The notes under the pieces are model-generated. The model was not told the DNA's origin. It was given only the letters and a program-made list of their open reading frames with translations, and ran no database searches. 64,000 nucleotides of DNA from JACNKJ01 sp964344565 (GTDB lineage: Bacteria; Krumholzibacteriota; Krumholzibacteriia; JACNKJ01): the NCBI GenBank assembly GCA_964344565.1, contig CAYFNT010000002.1, forward strand, positions 124,001-188,000, given 5' to 3'. Position numbers and translations under genes: made by a program. Shown in pieces: positions 31,484-40,952 of this stretch (positions within the stretch are counted from its first letter, which is position 1; each line of letters opens with the position of its first letter).

Positions 31484-33028
31484 CTAGATTCGCAGATCCC
31501 GGCCCGTCATGTTCGGATCGGGATCAAGTCCCGCGTGGGCCAGGAGCGTGGGGATGACGTCGGCAAGGCGACCCTCGCTAAGTTCCTTCTGCCATTTGGG
31601 ATCCACGAGCACCAGGGGCACCGGGGTGGTGGTGTGCTGGGTGTGGGGCCCCTGGGTTGCGGGGTCCCACATCTGTTCGGCGTTCCCGTGGTCCGCGGTG
31701 ATGATAAGGAATCCGTTCTTGTCCAAGGCGGCCTCGACCACCTTGCCGACTGCAGAATCCACCGCTTCCACGGCTTTTACCGCCGCCCCCAGCACGCCGG
31801 TGTGCCCGACCATGTCGCAGTTGGCGAAGTTGACGATGTGGGCGTCGAAGCCACCGCTCTCGGCCTGCTCGAGATAACGCTCGGTGACCAGGGGCAGGCT
31901 CATCTCGGGCTGAAGATCGTAAGTCGCCACCTGGGGCGATGGTACGAGTATGCGCTCCTCGCCCGGCCAGGGCTCCTCGATGCCTCCGTTGAAGAAGAAG
32001 GTGACATGGGCGTACTTCTCGGTCTCGGCCAGACGCAGGTTCCTAAGTCCTTGCGCGGCTAGTACATCCGCCAGAATGCCCTCCAGGGACTTGGGCGGGT
32101 ATGCGATGGGCAGCTCGAAATCCCGATGGTACTGGGTCATGGTGGCGTAGTGGATGCGCGGGAAGAAATCGCGGCGGAAGCCGTCGAAGAGCTCGTCGGT
32201 GAGGGCGCGGGTCATCTGCCGGGCGCGATCGGCGCGGAAATTGAAGAAGAAGACCCCATCGCCTTCGCGAATGGGTCCCACGGGCTTGCCGGCCTCGTCC
32301 ACGAGGGTGACCGGTCGGACGAACTCGTCGGTGACGTTCTCGGCATAGGAGTTCTCGATGGCCTGCACAGGATCCTGGGCCTTGGGCCCCTTTCCCAGAA
32401 CCAAGGTGCGCCAATGCTTTTCGATGCGATCCCAGCGGCGGTCCCGATCCATTCCCCAGTAGCGGCCGCCCACCGAGGCCACGGCGAAGTCGCCCCCGGC
32501 CGCGTTTATCTCGTCGGCCCAGCCCTGGATCTGGCGCAGGAATCCGGCGCCGGCCCGGGGCGGGGTGTCGCGCCCGTCGAGGAAAGCGTGCAGTCTTACG
32601 GGCCTGCGCCCCGAGGCCCTGCGAACCAGGGCTTCCAGGTGAGACAGGGAACTGTGAACGCCGCCGTCGGAGACCAGGCCCAGGAGATGAAGGGTGCTGC
32701 CGGCCTCGGTAACCGTATCCAGAAGTTCGGTCCAGGCGGGGATGCGGCCTAACTCACCGTTTTCTATTGATTTGTCGATGCGCGTGATGTCCTGATCCAC
32801 GATTCGCCCCGCTCCGAGATTGAGGTGACCCACCTCGGAATTGCCCATTTGGCCTTCGGGCAGACCCACGTCCCGGCCGCTGGAAGCGATCCAGGTCCAG
32901 GGGTAGATTGTCATAATTTTGTCAAGGTTAGGAGTGTTTGCTAAATGAATAGCATTCGTATCTGAACTTTTACCCAGATTCCAGCCGTCCAGGATCAGAA
33001 GGGTGGTGGGGCGAGGCAGGGAACTCAT
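31484..33028 (-). CDS. gpmI: 2,3-bisphosphoglycerate-independent phosphoglycerate mutase
   Basis: 514 residues, the usual length. The alkaline-phosphatase-like core has LLILDGWN (Asp14 metal ligand), the nucleophile Ser64 in MGNSEVGHLNLGAGR, and the metal-binding motifs HIVNFANCDMVGHTG and IITADHGNAEQ. The inserted phosphotransferase domain has SDGGVHSS, AFLDGRDTPP and FNFRADRARQMTRAL. It interconverts 3- and 2-phosphoglycerate in glycolysis using Mn2+. ATG at 33028. The much longer open frame upstream overlaps xseA in antisense and is spurious. Confidence 0.95.
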   Translation of the reverse strand: MSSLPRPTTLLILDGWNLGKSSDTNAIHLANTPNLDKIMTIYPWTWIASSGRDVGLPEGQMGNSEVGHLNLGAGRIVDQDITRIDKSIENGELGRIPAWTELLDTVTEAGSTLHLLGLVSDGGVHSSLSHLEALVRRASGRRPVRLHAFLDGRDTPPRAGAGFLRQIQGWADEINAAGGDFAVASVGGRYWGMDRDRRWDRIEKHWRTLVLGKGPKAQDPVQAIENSYAENVTDEFVRPVTLVDEAGKPVGPIREGDGVFFFNFRADRARQMTRALTDELFDGFRRDFFPRIHYATMTQYHRDFELPIAYPPKSLEGILADVLAAQGLRNLRLAETEKYAHVTFFFNGGIEEPWPGEERILVPSPQVATYDLQPEMSLPLVTERYLEQAESGGFDAHIVNFANCDMVGHTGVLGAAVKAVEAVDSAVGKVVEAALDKNGFLIITADHGNAEQMWDPATQGPHTQHTTTPVPLVLVDPKWQKELSEGRLADVIPTLLAHAGLDPDPNMTGRDLRI

Positions 33029-33142
33029 CGGACCGTCCTGGGCTGGGGGTGAGAGCCTAGTATAGGTGGGCGGGCTGAGGGCGGCAAGCGCGGGCGTCTT
33101 GACAGAGCCAGGCCCATGTTCCAGCTTGGCTTCGGAGGAAGA

Positions 33143-34588
33143 ATGAGCGAACAGGCCGATCTCTTCAGCGCCCGGGACCCCGAACCGGAGGCCGCCCAGC
33201 CGGCGGCCTGGACGGTTTCCCAGTTCAACGAGCGGGTCAAGGCTCTCGTGAAGGGGGCCTTCGGCAGCTTCCGCATCCAGGGATTCGTCTCCGGCTTCGC
33301 CCGCAGCTATGCCCGGGGCGGCCACGTCTATTTCGAGCTCCAGGAGCGGGAAAGCGCCGAGGCCGCCCAGGCCGACGCCGTGGTCAACATGATCATGTGG
33401 CGGGGCGTTCGGGGGAAACTCGAAGGGGCCATCCGGGAGTTGGGCGGTGACCTCGACGATCAGCAGGTCTACTTCCAGGTGAGCCCCGACCTCTATGTGA
33501 AGAGCGGGCGCCTGTCCCTGCTGGTGGAGGACATCGACATCGAGGCCAGCCTCGGCGCCCAGAAGCTGGACCGGGAGCGCCTGCTGCGCAAGCTCGCCGC
33601 GGAGGGCCTGCTCGAAAAGAACCGCGCCCTGGATCTGCCCCCGGTTCCCCTTCGCATCGGACTGGTGACCAGCGTCGAGAGCGCGGCCTACCACGATTTC
33701 ATCCAGGAACTCGGCCTCTACGGCCTGGCCTTCTCCGTGTCGGTGGTGGATGCCCGAGTCCAGGGCGCCGAGGCCGAGACCAGCGTGCCCGCCGCCCTGG
33801 CCTCCCTGGCCGCCCGGGCGGACCGCTTCGACGCGGTGGTGCTCATCCGCGGAGGCGGCAGTCGCAGCGATCTGGCGGCCTTCGAGAGCGAGGCCATCGC
33901 CCGGGCCATCGCCGCCAGCCCGCTGCCGGTGCTCACGGGCATCGGCCACGAGATCGACCGCAGCGTGGCCGACGAGGTGGCCCACACTTCCCTCAAGACG
34001 CCCACCGCCGTGGCCCAGTTTCTGGCCGAGCGCAGCGAGGGCTTCCTCAACGATCTCATGGAGCGCGGCCGCGAGATCCGGCTGCTTGCCGAGGGCATCC
34101 TGCGCGAGAAACGCGCCGAGCTTGACGGCCGGGGCCACCGCTTCCAGCGTCTGGTGGAGCGTAGCCTGTCCCGCGCCCGCGAGGGCCTGAGCCGCCGCCG
34201 GGCACTGCTGCCCCGGCTGTCCCGCGGCGCCCTGGAGCGGGCGACCCTGAAGTTGAATTCGAGGAAGGGGCGCATCGCACCCCGGCGCATCCTTGGGGAC
34301 ATCTCCCGTCGATCCCGCGGGCTGGTCGACCGGCGGGGGCGGCTCGAGCGGGCGGGCACGCGCCGCCTGGGCGATGCCGCGCGGACCCTCGCCCATCGCG
34401 AGGAGCGGCTGAAGCTGCTCGATCCCCTGCGCGTGCTGGCGCGGGGCTTCTCCATCACCTACGGTCCCGGCGGCAAGGTCCTGCGCTCGGCGCGGGGGCT
34501 CGAACCGGGGGCCATCCTGAACACGAAGCTGGCCGAAGGCCGCGTCGAAAGCGAAACCAAGAAGACGGAAATCGAGGACGAAGCATGA
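33143..34588 (+). CDS. xseA: Exodeoxyribonuclease VII large subunit
   Basis: 481 residues. The N-terminal OB-fold contains TVSQFNERVKALVKGAFGSF and GHVYFELQE. The catalytic domain contains PLRIGLVTSVESAAYHDFIQ, VVLIRGGGSRSDL, LTGIGHEIDRSVADEVAH and KTPTAVAQFL. A long helical region precedes LLDPLRVLARGFSITYGPGG. With XseB it degrades single-stranded DNA and acts in mismatch repair. The ATG at 33143 has GGAGGAA directly upstream. xseB overlaps by 4 bp. Confidence 0.95.
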   Translation: MSEQADLFSARDPEPEAAQPAAWTVSQFNERVKALVKGAFGSFRIQGFVSGFARSYARGGHVYFELQERESAEAAQADAVVNMIMWRGVRGKLEGAIRELGGDLDDQQVYFQVSPDLYVKSGRLSLLVEDIDIEASLGAQKLDRERLLRKLAAEGLLEKNRALDLPPVPLRIGLVTSVESAAYHDFIQELGLYGLAFSVSVVDARVQGAEAETSVPAALASLAARADRFDAVVLIRGGGSRSDLAAFESEAIARAIAASPLPVLTGIGHEIDRSVADEVAHTSLKTPTAVAQFLAERSEGFLNDLMERGREIRLLAEGILREKRAELDGRGHRFQRLVERSLSRAREGLSRRRALLPRLSRGALERATLKLNSRKGRIAPRRILGDISRRSRGLVDRRGRLERAGTRRLGDAARTLAHREERLKLLDPLRVLARGFSITYGPGGKVLRSARGLEPGAILNTKLAEGRVESETKKTEIEDEA

Positions 34589-34812
34589 GCGAGAAGAAGA
34601 AGGCCGCGACCGAGATGAGTTACGAGGAAGCCATCGCCGATCTGGACGCCATCCTCGAGGAGCTGGAAGCGGAGGAGAGCGATCTGGATTCCCTGGCCGA
34701 GCGCGTGAAGCGCGCCAGCGAGCTGGTGAAGCACTGCCGCGAGAAGATCCAGGCGGCCGAGGTCGAGGTGAGCAAGGTGCTCGAGGAGCTTCCCGCCGAC
34801 GAGGAAGACTAG
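34585..34812 (+). CDS. xseB: Exodeoxyribonuclease VII small subunit
   Basis: 75 residues, with MSYEEAIADLDAILEELEAE and LDSLAERVKRASELVKHCRE, the helical-hairpin pattern of XseB. It overlaps xseA by ATGA and is translated with it. Its TAG shares the palindrome CTAG with the stop codon of the convergent gene at 34809. Confidence 0.94.
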   Translation: MSEKKKAATEMSYEEAIADLDAILEELEAEESDLDSLAERVKRASELVKHCREKIQAAEVEVSKVLEELPADEED

Positions 34813-36329
34813 GGCAGTCGTTCAGCCATCCAGTCGAGCAGATCCTGGACCACCTGAGCGTCCGGCGGCAGGTCCGGGGCGGTGTTGTTGTAGGACGCGC
34901 TCATCCCCGAATACTCCTGGAAATCCAGAACTCCCGAGCCCATCAATAGCAGGTCGATCTGCGTGTGGACGTCCAGAGCCGGATTGCGCGGGTCCAGTTC
35001 CGCCGCCATGAGCAGAACCGGCACATCTAGGGCCGGAAGATAAACGGCGGGGTCGAAACTCGCGCGATCCAGATGCTTGCCGCCGAAGCACTCCAGATCC
35101 AGAAGCGTGAAGCGCCCGTCCACGGCCTCGGGGATGGGTTCGAGCTCGCCGGGACGATTCAGCCAGGGCGACAGGGCCGCCACCGCCGCGGCCCCGAGCC
35201 GGCCGGCCCCCTCGAGCACCAGGGCGCCGCCCTCGCCGTAGCCGAGCAGCACGCGGCGATCGACGTCGATCCGCTCGTCCGCGCCCAGCCAATTCCAGGC
35301 CGCCTCGACGGTAGCCTGTCTTTCGGCGATCCCCAGTTCCAACAGGTCGCCCTCGGACTCGCCCGTGCCGGGCTTGTCGTAGAGCAGGGTCGCGTATCCC
35401 GCCCGGGCGAGGTGATGCCCCAGATAGTTCAGCAACACGCCCTGATGGCGAAGCACGTCGCCGTCCCCGGACAGGAGCAGCAGCGCGGGGAAGGGTCCCT
35501 CGCCTTCGGGAAAGGAGGCGTGGGCGCTCACCGTTCCCATGGGTCCGTCGAACTCGACGGCCTCATTGTAGTAGCCGTCCGGGTAAGGATACTCGGGCAG
35601 GAATTGCTCGATGTTCAGAGGCTCCCCGCCCAGGTATTGCAGGGCGGTTCCCCAGGCGAGAGTCGCCCAGGGCCGGGGGAAGTCGTCCGCGAAGAGCTTG
35701 AAGTGCAGGGTCTCGTCGCCGGCGACCAAGTGGAAGCCCTCCACGGGGAAACCGCCGCCGTCGAGCTGGCCCTCATGATGGAGTCGCGCCTCGACCGGTG
35801 AGTTCACTTCACGCGGATCGCCGATCTTCAGGATGAAAACATCGAGGCTGTCGGGCCGGTCCGCCTCGCTCCAAGCCCCGCCAAGCAGCTCGAAGGACAG
35901 GGGCGAACGCGGATCCACCGGGATGGGAGCCTCGTTCAGGGGCGCCAGATGACGATCGAACTCCAGGTCTCCGAGCCCCGTGGCCAGCCAGGCGTAGTCG
36001 CCGCCTTCCGGCGCGATACGCCCCTTGATTTGGGAAACACCGGGCCGGAAGCCGAGTGTCCAGTCGTACCGGCCCATGGTGCCGGAATCACGGTGGTACT
36101 CGACGTGGCAGGATCTCAGGTAGTGTTCCCGCGGAAGGACCCAGCTCGCCTTGAAGGTCGTGTTGCCGCAAGAGCACCATGCATCCTGCCGATCCGCGAT
36201 GCCGCGCAGCACGCCACCCTCTTCGATGGCCCAGTAGAGGGGATAGGGATCGGGCTCGGGTTCGGGACCCGTATTGGAGTCGCATCCGAGCAGGGAGAGC
36301 AGGATGAGCAGAATCGGGAGCTTGCGCAT
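34809..36329 (-). CDS. Alpha/beta-hydrolase-like lipoprotein lacking the catalytic serine
   Basis: 506 residues. The lipoprotein signal MRKLPILLILLSLLGC has a lipobox ending at Cys16. A beta-rich domain (about 30-260) precedes an alpha/beta-hydrolase fold at about 260-500 with PFPALLLLSGDGD, LLYDKPGTGESEG and LLMAAELDPRNPAL. The nucleophile elbow, normally G-x-S-x-G, reads G363-Y-G-E-G-G, so Gly365 replaces serine. No histidine is seen at the expected C-terminal position (EYSGMSASYNNTAPD). It is probably a non-catalytic surface or periplasmic protein. ATG at 36329. The palindrome at 36373 lies 43 bp upstream. Confidence 0.75.
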   Translation of the reverse strand: MRKLPILLILLSLLGCDSNTGPEPEPDPYPLYWAIEEGGVLRGIADRQDAWCSCGNTTFKASWVLPREHYLRSCHVEYHRDSGTMGRYDWTLGFRPGVSQIKGRIAPEGGDYAWLATGLGDLEFDRHLAPLNEAPIPVDPRSPLSFELLGGAWSEADRPDSLDVFILKIGDPREVNSPVEARLHHEGQLDGGGFPVEGFHLVAGDETLHFKLFADDFPRPWATLAWGTALQYLGGEPLNIEQFLPEYPYPDGYYNEAVEFDGPMGTVSAHASFPEGEGPFPALLLLSGDGDVLRHQGVLLNYLGHHLARAGYATLLYDKPGTGESEGDLLELGIAERQATVEAAWNWLGADERIDVDRRVLLGYGEGGALVLEGAGRLGAAAVAALSPWLNRPGELEPIPEAVDGRFTLLDLECFGGKHLDRASFDPAVYLPALDVPVLLMAAELDPRNPALDVHTQIDLLLMGSGVLDFQEYSGMSASYNNTAPDLPPDAQVVQDLLDWMAERLP

Positions 36330-36371
36330 GGCGGGAATATCCCCGCGGAGAGGGGGACTGTCAAACGGGGA

Positions 36372-36387
36372 CTGTACACGTGTACAG
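36372..36387. repeat. 16-bp palindrome CTGTACACGTGTACAG, copy 2
   Basis: Identical to copy 1. On the minus strand it begins at the base after the TAG stop codon of the 36388 gene and lies 43 bp upstream of the next minus-strand start codon. Confidence 0.8.
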
Positions 36388-38922
36388 CTACTTGAGGAGT
36401 ACCGCCTTCAATCCGAGAGTTTCATTTCCGGCCCGCAGCCGGAAGAAGTAGACCCCACTGGCCATGAGCCGACCCTCCTCGTTCCGTCCATCCCACTCGA
36501 GTCGATGGGCGCCCGCCTCGAGAGAGCCTCTCCAGAGTTCGCGCAACTTTCGGCCAGCAAGATCGTGAAGCGACAACTCCACCTCCGCCGTCCTCCCGAG
36601 TTGGAAACTCAAAATGGTGGACGGGTTGAGAGGATTCGGATGGCAGGAGATCGAAGCGAGTGCGGGGGGAGGGCCTTCCTCCATGCCCGTAGATTCTGCC
36701 GCTCGCTGGGCCACGCAGGCGCCCGCGCTGCCCGCCCAAATCCGTCCGGATGAGGAAATGTCGAGAGCATTGAAATTCGGCAGAATCAGATTCTCATCAA
36801 CCCGCTCCCAGCTCAATCCCCCGTTCTGGGAACGCCATGGGGAAAAGCTTTCGCTGGGTCGCCTGAAGTCGGCTCCCCCCTGAGCCAGATAGATGAGTTG
36901 CGGATCCCAGGGAGCCACCGCCGCGCACTTCGTGTAGCTGCTATCGGAGAGGAAGATCGTGCTCCAGCTCGCGCCGTCGTCGAAGCTCTGCTGGGTCAGG
37001 CAGAGACTGTCTCCGGAAAGGTAGGAAACCAACAGATGACCGGCTTCGGGGCCGAAGGTGAGACTCTCCTCGATGAAACGCTCTCCACCCGACAAGGCCC
37101 GCAGGCTGTCCCAGCGGCTCGTGCCGGCGTTCCACTTGTAGATGGCGTTGGCGGCTGCGTGGCTGTGTCCCGAGCTCAGGTAGAAGCTCCCATGCCCATC
37201 GACGCCCAGGTTGGCGATCAGGGAATTGCCTGGCGGCAGTCCCTGGCCGTCCGTGCCGAGCCCCAGTTCGGCCTCCTCCCATTCCTGTCCCCCATTCAAG
37301 GACCGCCATACGCCAGTTTCATAGCTTCCCCCCTGGCCGTCGTCGGCCTTGTGAACCGTGGCCATGAAGCATTCGTCCGTCCCGGTGGGATCGTATGCCA
37401 GGAGGTTCCGATTTCCCTCGGGTAGGGCGGGATCGGCGATGTCGGGAAAGCGGTGGACGATCTCGTAGTCGAAGGGGGCCTTCCATAGTCGGACGAGGCG
37501 ACGATTGCCCTTTCCCTTGCCGGCGTATCCGTTTCCGCCTCCAGCGAAAAGGGCGAGCGCCTGCCCGGCGCGTATCGGATCGAAGGCGAGGGAGGAGACC
37601 ATTCCACCCCAACAGGAATCCGAACCCAGGGAAGCGCAGAGGGAGAAGTTGGTCCAGCTTTCGCCGGCATCGATGCTGTGGAGAAGTTCGTTGTCGCCCT
37701 GGCCCGCGAGGATCCAGTCCGCATCGTCGGGATCCTCGCCGATGGCAAAGGTCACCGTGTTGAACAGCCCCACGACCTCGTGGGACCATTCGAAACCGTC
37801 GTTTTCGCTCTTCGCATGAAAACCCGAACCGGCCATGAACCAGTCCTCCGAGCATGGCGAGGCGCGGAGCATGGCGATCTTCCCCAGGGTGTTGATGGCC
37901 ACTCGCTGGAAGGGCTGGCCTGAAGTGTCCACTCGCCCCAGGAAGTCGTTTCGCGGCGATAGGAACTCCCAGCTCGCGCCCCGGTCTTCGCTTCGTGCGA
38001 GACCGCTGACGAAGCTGTCCACCCGGGCCACCATGAGGGTTCCCGTGGTGGAATTCACCTCCAGCAGTTTGGTGGGCGGGTGGAAGTTGGATTCGATGCC
38101 TCCGAGCATGGGCGCGAATCCGGGGAAGCTGCGAAGGCTGTCCCAGCTGGCCCCGTAGTCGCCGCTGCGATAGAGCTGCGCGGCGGGAAAGACGCTTCCG
38201 TTGTTGCTGAGGCCGGCGAGGGCGTAGAGGGTGTCGCCCAGGGATGCGAGATTGAACCACCAGCACTCCAGCCCGCCGACGGGGGGCTGGCAATCGCTCA
38301 CTTCTATCCAATCAGTGCCGGAATCAGCAGCCGAGCGCCAGAGGCCGTCGAAGGTTAGGGCGAAGAGCATGTCGCCCTGCTGAGTGATTTCCCTCACCGC
38401 CTGGGTCGCTCCCGGAAGGGCGACTGAGGTCCAGAGCCCGCTGTGGCGATCCATTCTCGATATCTTTCCCCATTCTTCAGGAGGATTGTTGATGCCCACG
38501 AAGAGGTGGTTCTCGTTGAGATGCATGGGCATGTACGATTTCGCCTCGTTCTCGCCCGTGGGGGTTTCGTAGCCCACGACGCTGTCATCGGCGAGCAGCG
38601 TCCAGGTTTCTCCGCCGTCCGGCGAAGTCCAGATTCCATCGTGTACGGCCATGAAGAGCCGTGCGGGATCCTCGGGGGCGAAGGCCAGGTTCATGAAGTG
38701 GGTGCCCCTGCGGAAACCGCAGTGCTGCCAGGTCCCCGATCCGTCATCGGAACGATATAGGCCGACCATGTCCGCGTTTGCATAGACGATGCTCGGGTCG
38801 CTTGGATGGGGAAAGACACCCGTGATGCCACCGCCGCCTCCCGGACCGTGCGGCTGCCATGTCGCATCCCCCAGCAGGAGGCGGGGGAAGAGGAGTATCA
38901 CAACGATGAGGGCGCGCATCAT
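36388..38922 (-). CDS. Secreted BNR/sortilin-like beta-propeller protein with C-terminal sorting domain
   Basis: 844 residues with a signal peptide (MMRALIVVILLFPRLLLGDA). Repeated Asp-box/BNR elements include YRSDDGSGTWQHCGF, TSPDGGETWTLLADD, RSGDYGASWDSL, RSEDRGASWEFL, HSIDAGESWTNF and RSLNGGQEWEEAEL, the pattern of sialidase/sortilin/photosystem-stability-factor propellers. Sialidase catalytic residues are not apparent. Residues from about 760 form a FlgD-like domain (VELSLHDLAGRKLRELWRGS, GVYFFRLRAG) ending LKAVLLK. It is exported and possibly binds glycans. GGAGG lies 4 nt before the ATG at 38922. Confidence 0.8.
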   Translation of the reverse strand: MMRALIVVILLFPRLLLGDATWQPHGPGGGGGITGVFPHPSDPSIVYANADMVGLYRSDDGSGTWQHCGFRRGTHFMNLAFAPEDPARLFMAVHDGIWTSPDGGETWTLLADDSVVGYETPTGENEAKSYMPMHLNENHLFVGINNPPEEWGKISRMDRHSGLWTSVALPGATQAVREITQQGDMLFALTFDGLWRSAADSGTDWIEVSDCQPPVGGLECWWFNLASLGDTLYALAGLSNNGSVFPAAQLYRSGDYGASWDSLRSFPGFAPMLGGIESNFHPPTKLLEVNSTTGTLMVARVDSFVSGLARSEDRGASWEFLSPRNDFLGRVDTSGQPFQRVAINTLGKIAMLRASPCSEDWFMAGSGFHAKSENDGFEWSHEVVGLFNTVTFAIGEDPDDADWILAGQGDNELLHSIDAGESWTNFSLCASLGSDSCWGGMVSSLAFDPIRAGQALALFAGGGNGYAGKGKGNRRLVRLWKAPFDYEIVHRFPDIADPALPEGNRNLLAYDPTGTDECFMATVHKADDGQGGSYETGVWRSLNGGQEWEEAELGLGTDGQGLPPGNSLIANLGVDGHGSFYLSSGHSHAAANAIYKWNAGTSRWDSLRALSGGERFIEESLTFGPEAGHLLVSYLSGDSLCLTQQSFDDGASWSTIFLSDSSYTKCAAVAPWDPQLIYLAQGGADFRRPSESFSPWRSQNGGLSWERVDENLILPNFNALDISSSGRIWAGSAGACVAQRAAESTGMEEGPPPALASISCHPNPLNPSTILSFQLGRTAEVELSLHDLAGRKLRELWRGSLEAGAHRLEWDGRNEEGRLMASGVYFFRLRAGNETLGLKAVLLK

Positions 38923-39032
38923 CCACCTCCGGGGCTTCCATTGTATCACGAGCTTTGCTAGAACTACGGCAAGGGACGTGCCGGGCGCTTGAAGAGACGA
39001 TTCCCGTCCGGAAGCCGCTGGGGGATATAGCT

Positions 39033-39854
39033 TTGGAAAACCCGAGGAGATACGGCCATCGACATTGGTCGATGCTTCTGCTCCTTTTGGTGAGCCTCTC
39101 GACGATATCGTCAGGATGCGGACCCTTCAAGCACAGCGTCATGCCGCCGGGATATCAGCCCGAGCCGCCGGCGGCGGAACTGCCCATTCATCGCGTGCTC
39201 TTCATCCACGGCTGGCAGGGCCTGGTGAAGGATTTCAGCCACTACTACCCCGCGGCGGTGGAGCGCTTGCCGAGCCACTGCGAGGTCTACATCGTCACGG
39301 GCCTGAGCCGGACCATGGGCGGCATCGACGAGAGCAACGAAGGCATCGTCGACGAGATCGAGACCTTCCTCGCCTCCAACGACATCCCCCTCGAAAACCT
39401 GCACATCGTGGCCCACAGCATGGGAGGCCTCGCCGCACGGCGATTCGTGACGCGCAACCCCGGCGCCGCGAGGCAGGTGTTCATGCTCGGCACGCCCAAC
39501 GGCGGCGTCCGCGCATTCCACGGCGTGAACCTCTCGGGCTGGTGCACGCCTTCGGGCATCGGCGAGTTCAACGAGGCCAATCCGCCGGACCCGGACGTGG
39601 AATGGTTCGTCATCGCGGGCAACCACTATCGCTCGAAAGGGGCGGGCGCCTTCTGGGAGGGACTTCCCAACGACGGACTCATCGCCACATCCAGCGTTTT
39701 GCATTTCGTGGAACTGTGCGGGGATTCCGTGCAGGTAACGGCCCGAGTGGGGAACCTCACGCACCCCGACTGGAACTGGGGCGCGAACCTCCTGCGCAGC
39801 GAAAAAGTGGTGAACTGGGTCATCGACCGCATCGCCGAAGATGTGATGAAGTAG
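39033..39854 (+). CDS. Lipase-like alpha/beta-hydrolase lipoprotein
   Basis: About 273 residues. An N-terminal lipoprotein signal (basic RRYGHRHW, hydrophobic LLLLLVSLSTISS, lipobox Cys in SSGCG) is followed by VLFIHGWQGLVKDFSHYYP. The nucleophile elbow AHSMGGLAARRF contains the intact G/A-x-S-x-G serine, and PNDGLIATSS may carry the acid. It resembles triacylglycerol lipases/PGAP1-type esterases. The start is uncertain: TTG at 39033 gives a normal basic n-region, while ATG at 39072 would remove it. Substrate unknown. Confidence 0.75.
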   Translation: MENPRRYGHRHWSMLLLLLVSLSTISSGCGPFKHSVMPPGYQPEPPAAELPIHRVLFIHGWQGLVKDFSHYYPAAVERLPSHCEVYIVTGLSRTMGGIDESNEGIVDEIETFLASNDIPLENLHIVAHSMGGLAARRFVTRNPGAARQVFMLGTPNGGVRAFHGVNLSGWCTPSGIGEFNEANPPDPDVEWFVIAGNHYRSKGAGAFWEGLPNDGLIATSSVLHFVELCGDSVQVTARVGNLTHPDWNWGANLLRSEKVVNWVIDRIAEDVMK

Positions 39855-39860
39855 GCCCTC

Positions 39861-39885
39861 TGGAGACTGGTGACTGGAGACTGGA
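39861..39885. repeat. Heptamer array before the UbiA-family gene
   Basis: GGAGACT/GGTGACT/GGAGACT units begin 7 bp after the lipase stop codon. Confidence 0.6.
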
Positions 39886-39907
39886 AACAATGAAGGAGCG
39901 AAACAGA

Positions 39908-40819
39908 GTGAATGAAACCACGGCGACGAAGAAGCCATCACCGATTTTCGGCCCCATGCGCCTTCCCTTTCTTACCCTCGTGCCCGCCTGCGTGGTCCTC
40001 GGCGCGGCCACGGCCTACCTGCAAACGGGAAGCCTAAACTGGCTCCACCTGCTGCTGGCCCTCCTGGGCGGCATCGCCGCCCACATCGGCGTGAACGCGC
40101 TCAACGAATACGACGACTTCCGCAGCGGGCTCGACATGCGCACCGAGCGCACGCCGTTCAGCGGCGGCAGCGGCACCCTTCCCGATCAACCGGACAAGTC
40201 CCGCTACGCCCTCGTCACCGGCCTGATCGGCCTGATGATCGTACTGCTGGTGGGCGTCTACTTCGTCATCCGGTGGGGATGGGCCATCGTGCCCCTCGGG
40301 CTCTTCGGCATATTCGTCATCGTGGCCTACACACCCGCCATGACCCGGTCGCCGCTGCTCTGCCTGCTGGCCCCGGGCCTGGGCTTCGGCATCTTCATGG
40401 TCAACGGAACCCATTTCGCGCTGACGGGCAGCTACAGCCTCGCGGCTTTTCTCGCCTCGCTGGCGCCCTTCTTCCTGGTGAGCAATCTGCTGCTCATGAA
40501 CCAGTTTCCCGATCTCGAGGCCGACCGCGCCTCGGGCCGCCGACATCTCATCATCGCCTACGGGCGCGACGCGGGCGTGCGGGCCTACGCCCTGTTCCTG
40601 GGGGGCTGCTATCTCGCCCTGATCCTCGGGTCGCTCATCGGCCCGCTGCCCCTCTGGGCCATGCTCGGCCTGCTCACCCTGCCCCTCGGCGCGCAGATCA
40701 CCCGCGGCCTGGCGGCCGAGAAGGAGAACATCCCCGCGCTCATCCCCTTCATGGGCAAGAACGTGATGCTGACTCTCGCAACGCCCCTGCTCATGGCGTT
40801 GGGGATTTTCATGGGGTGA
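39908..40819 (+). CDS. UbiA-superfamily prenyltransferase (MenA-like)
   Basis: About 304 residues with eight or nine membrane helices. The first Asp-rich motif NALNEYDDFRSGLD lies at about 63-76 and the second in LLMNQFPDLEADRASGRRH; both bind the prenyl diphosphate through Mg2+. The pattern fits MenA-type 1,4-dihydroxy-2-naphthoate prenyltransferases, but UbiA relatives vary in acceptor. No other quinone genes are adjacent. The GTG at 39908 has AAGGAG 8 nt upstream; an in-frame ATG at 39890 is an alternative. Confidence 0.82.
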   Translation: MNETTATKKPSPIFGPMRLPFLTLVPACVVLGAATAYLQTGSLNWLHLLLALLGGIAAHIGVNALNEYDDFRSGLDMRTERTPFSGGSGTLPDQPDKSRYALVTGLIGLMIVLLVGVYFVIRWGWAIVPLGLFGIFVIVAYTPAMTRSPLLCLLAPGLGFGIFMVNGTHFALTGSYSLAAFLASLAPFFLVSNLLLMNQFPDLEADRASGRRHLIIAYGRDAGVRAYALFLGGCYLALILGSLIGPLPLWAMLGLLTLPLGAQITRGLAAEKENIPALIPFMGKNVMLTLATPLLMALGIFMG

Positions 40820-40879
40820 AGCTCGGCGGGGTGGAAGTCGCCCCCGCGAGTTGATACCTTGCCGTGACTTACAGTTGCC

Positions 40880-40938
40880 GGCGACCCGCTACCCGCTGAC
40901 CGCCAGAATGGCGGTTCCGGCCGGTAGCCGGTAGCCGA
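40880..40938. repeat. Inverted heptamer arms before ftcD
   Basis: CCCGCTA/CCCGCTG units and GGTAGCC/GGTAGCC units face each other around a small CCGCC-AGAAT-GGCGG hairpin. The element ends 14 bp before the ftcD start codon. Confidence 0.6.
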
Positions 40939-40952
40939 TTCCGGAGGAAACG

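Noticed and set aside
31484..34396. A 970-codon minus-strand frame covering gpmI and the xseA region
   Set aside because: Only the part up to 33028 is protein-like (gpmI). The rest is antisense to xseA, whose plus-strand product matches exonuclease VII throughout.
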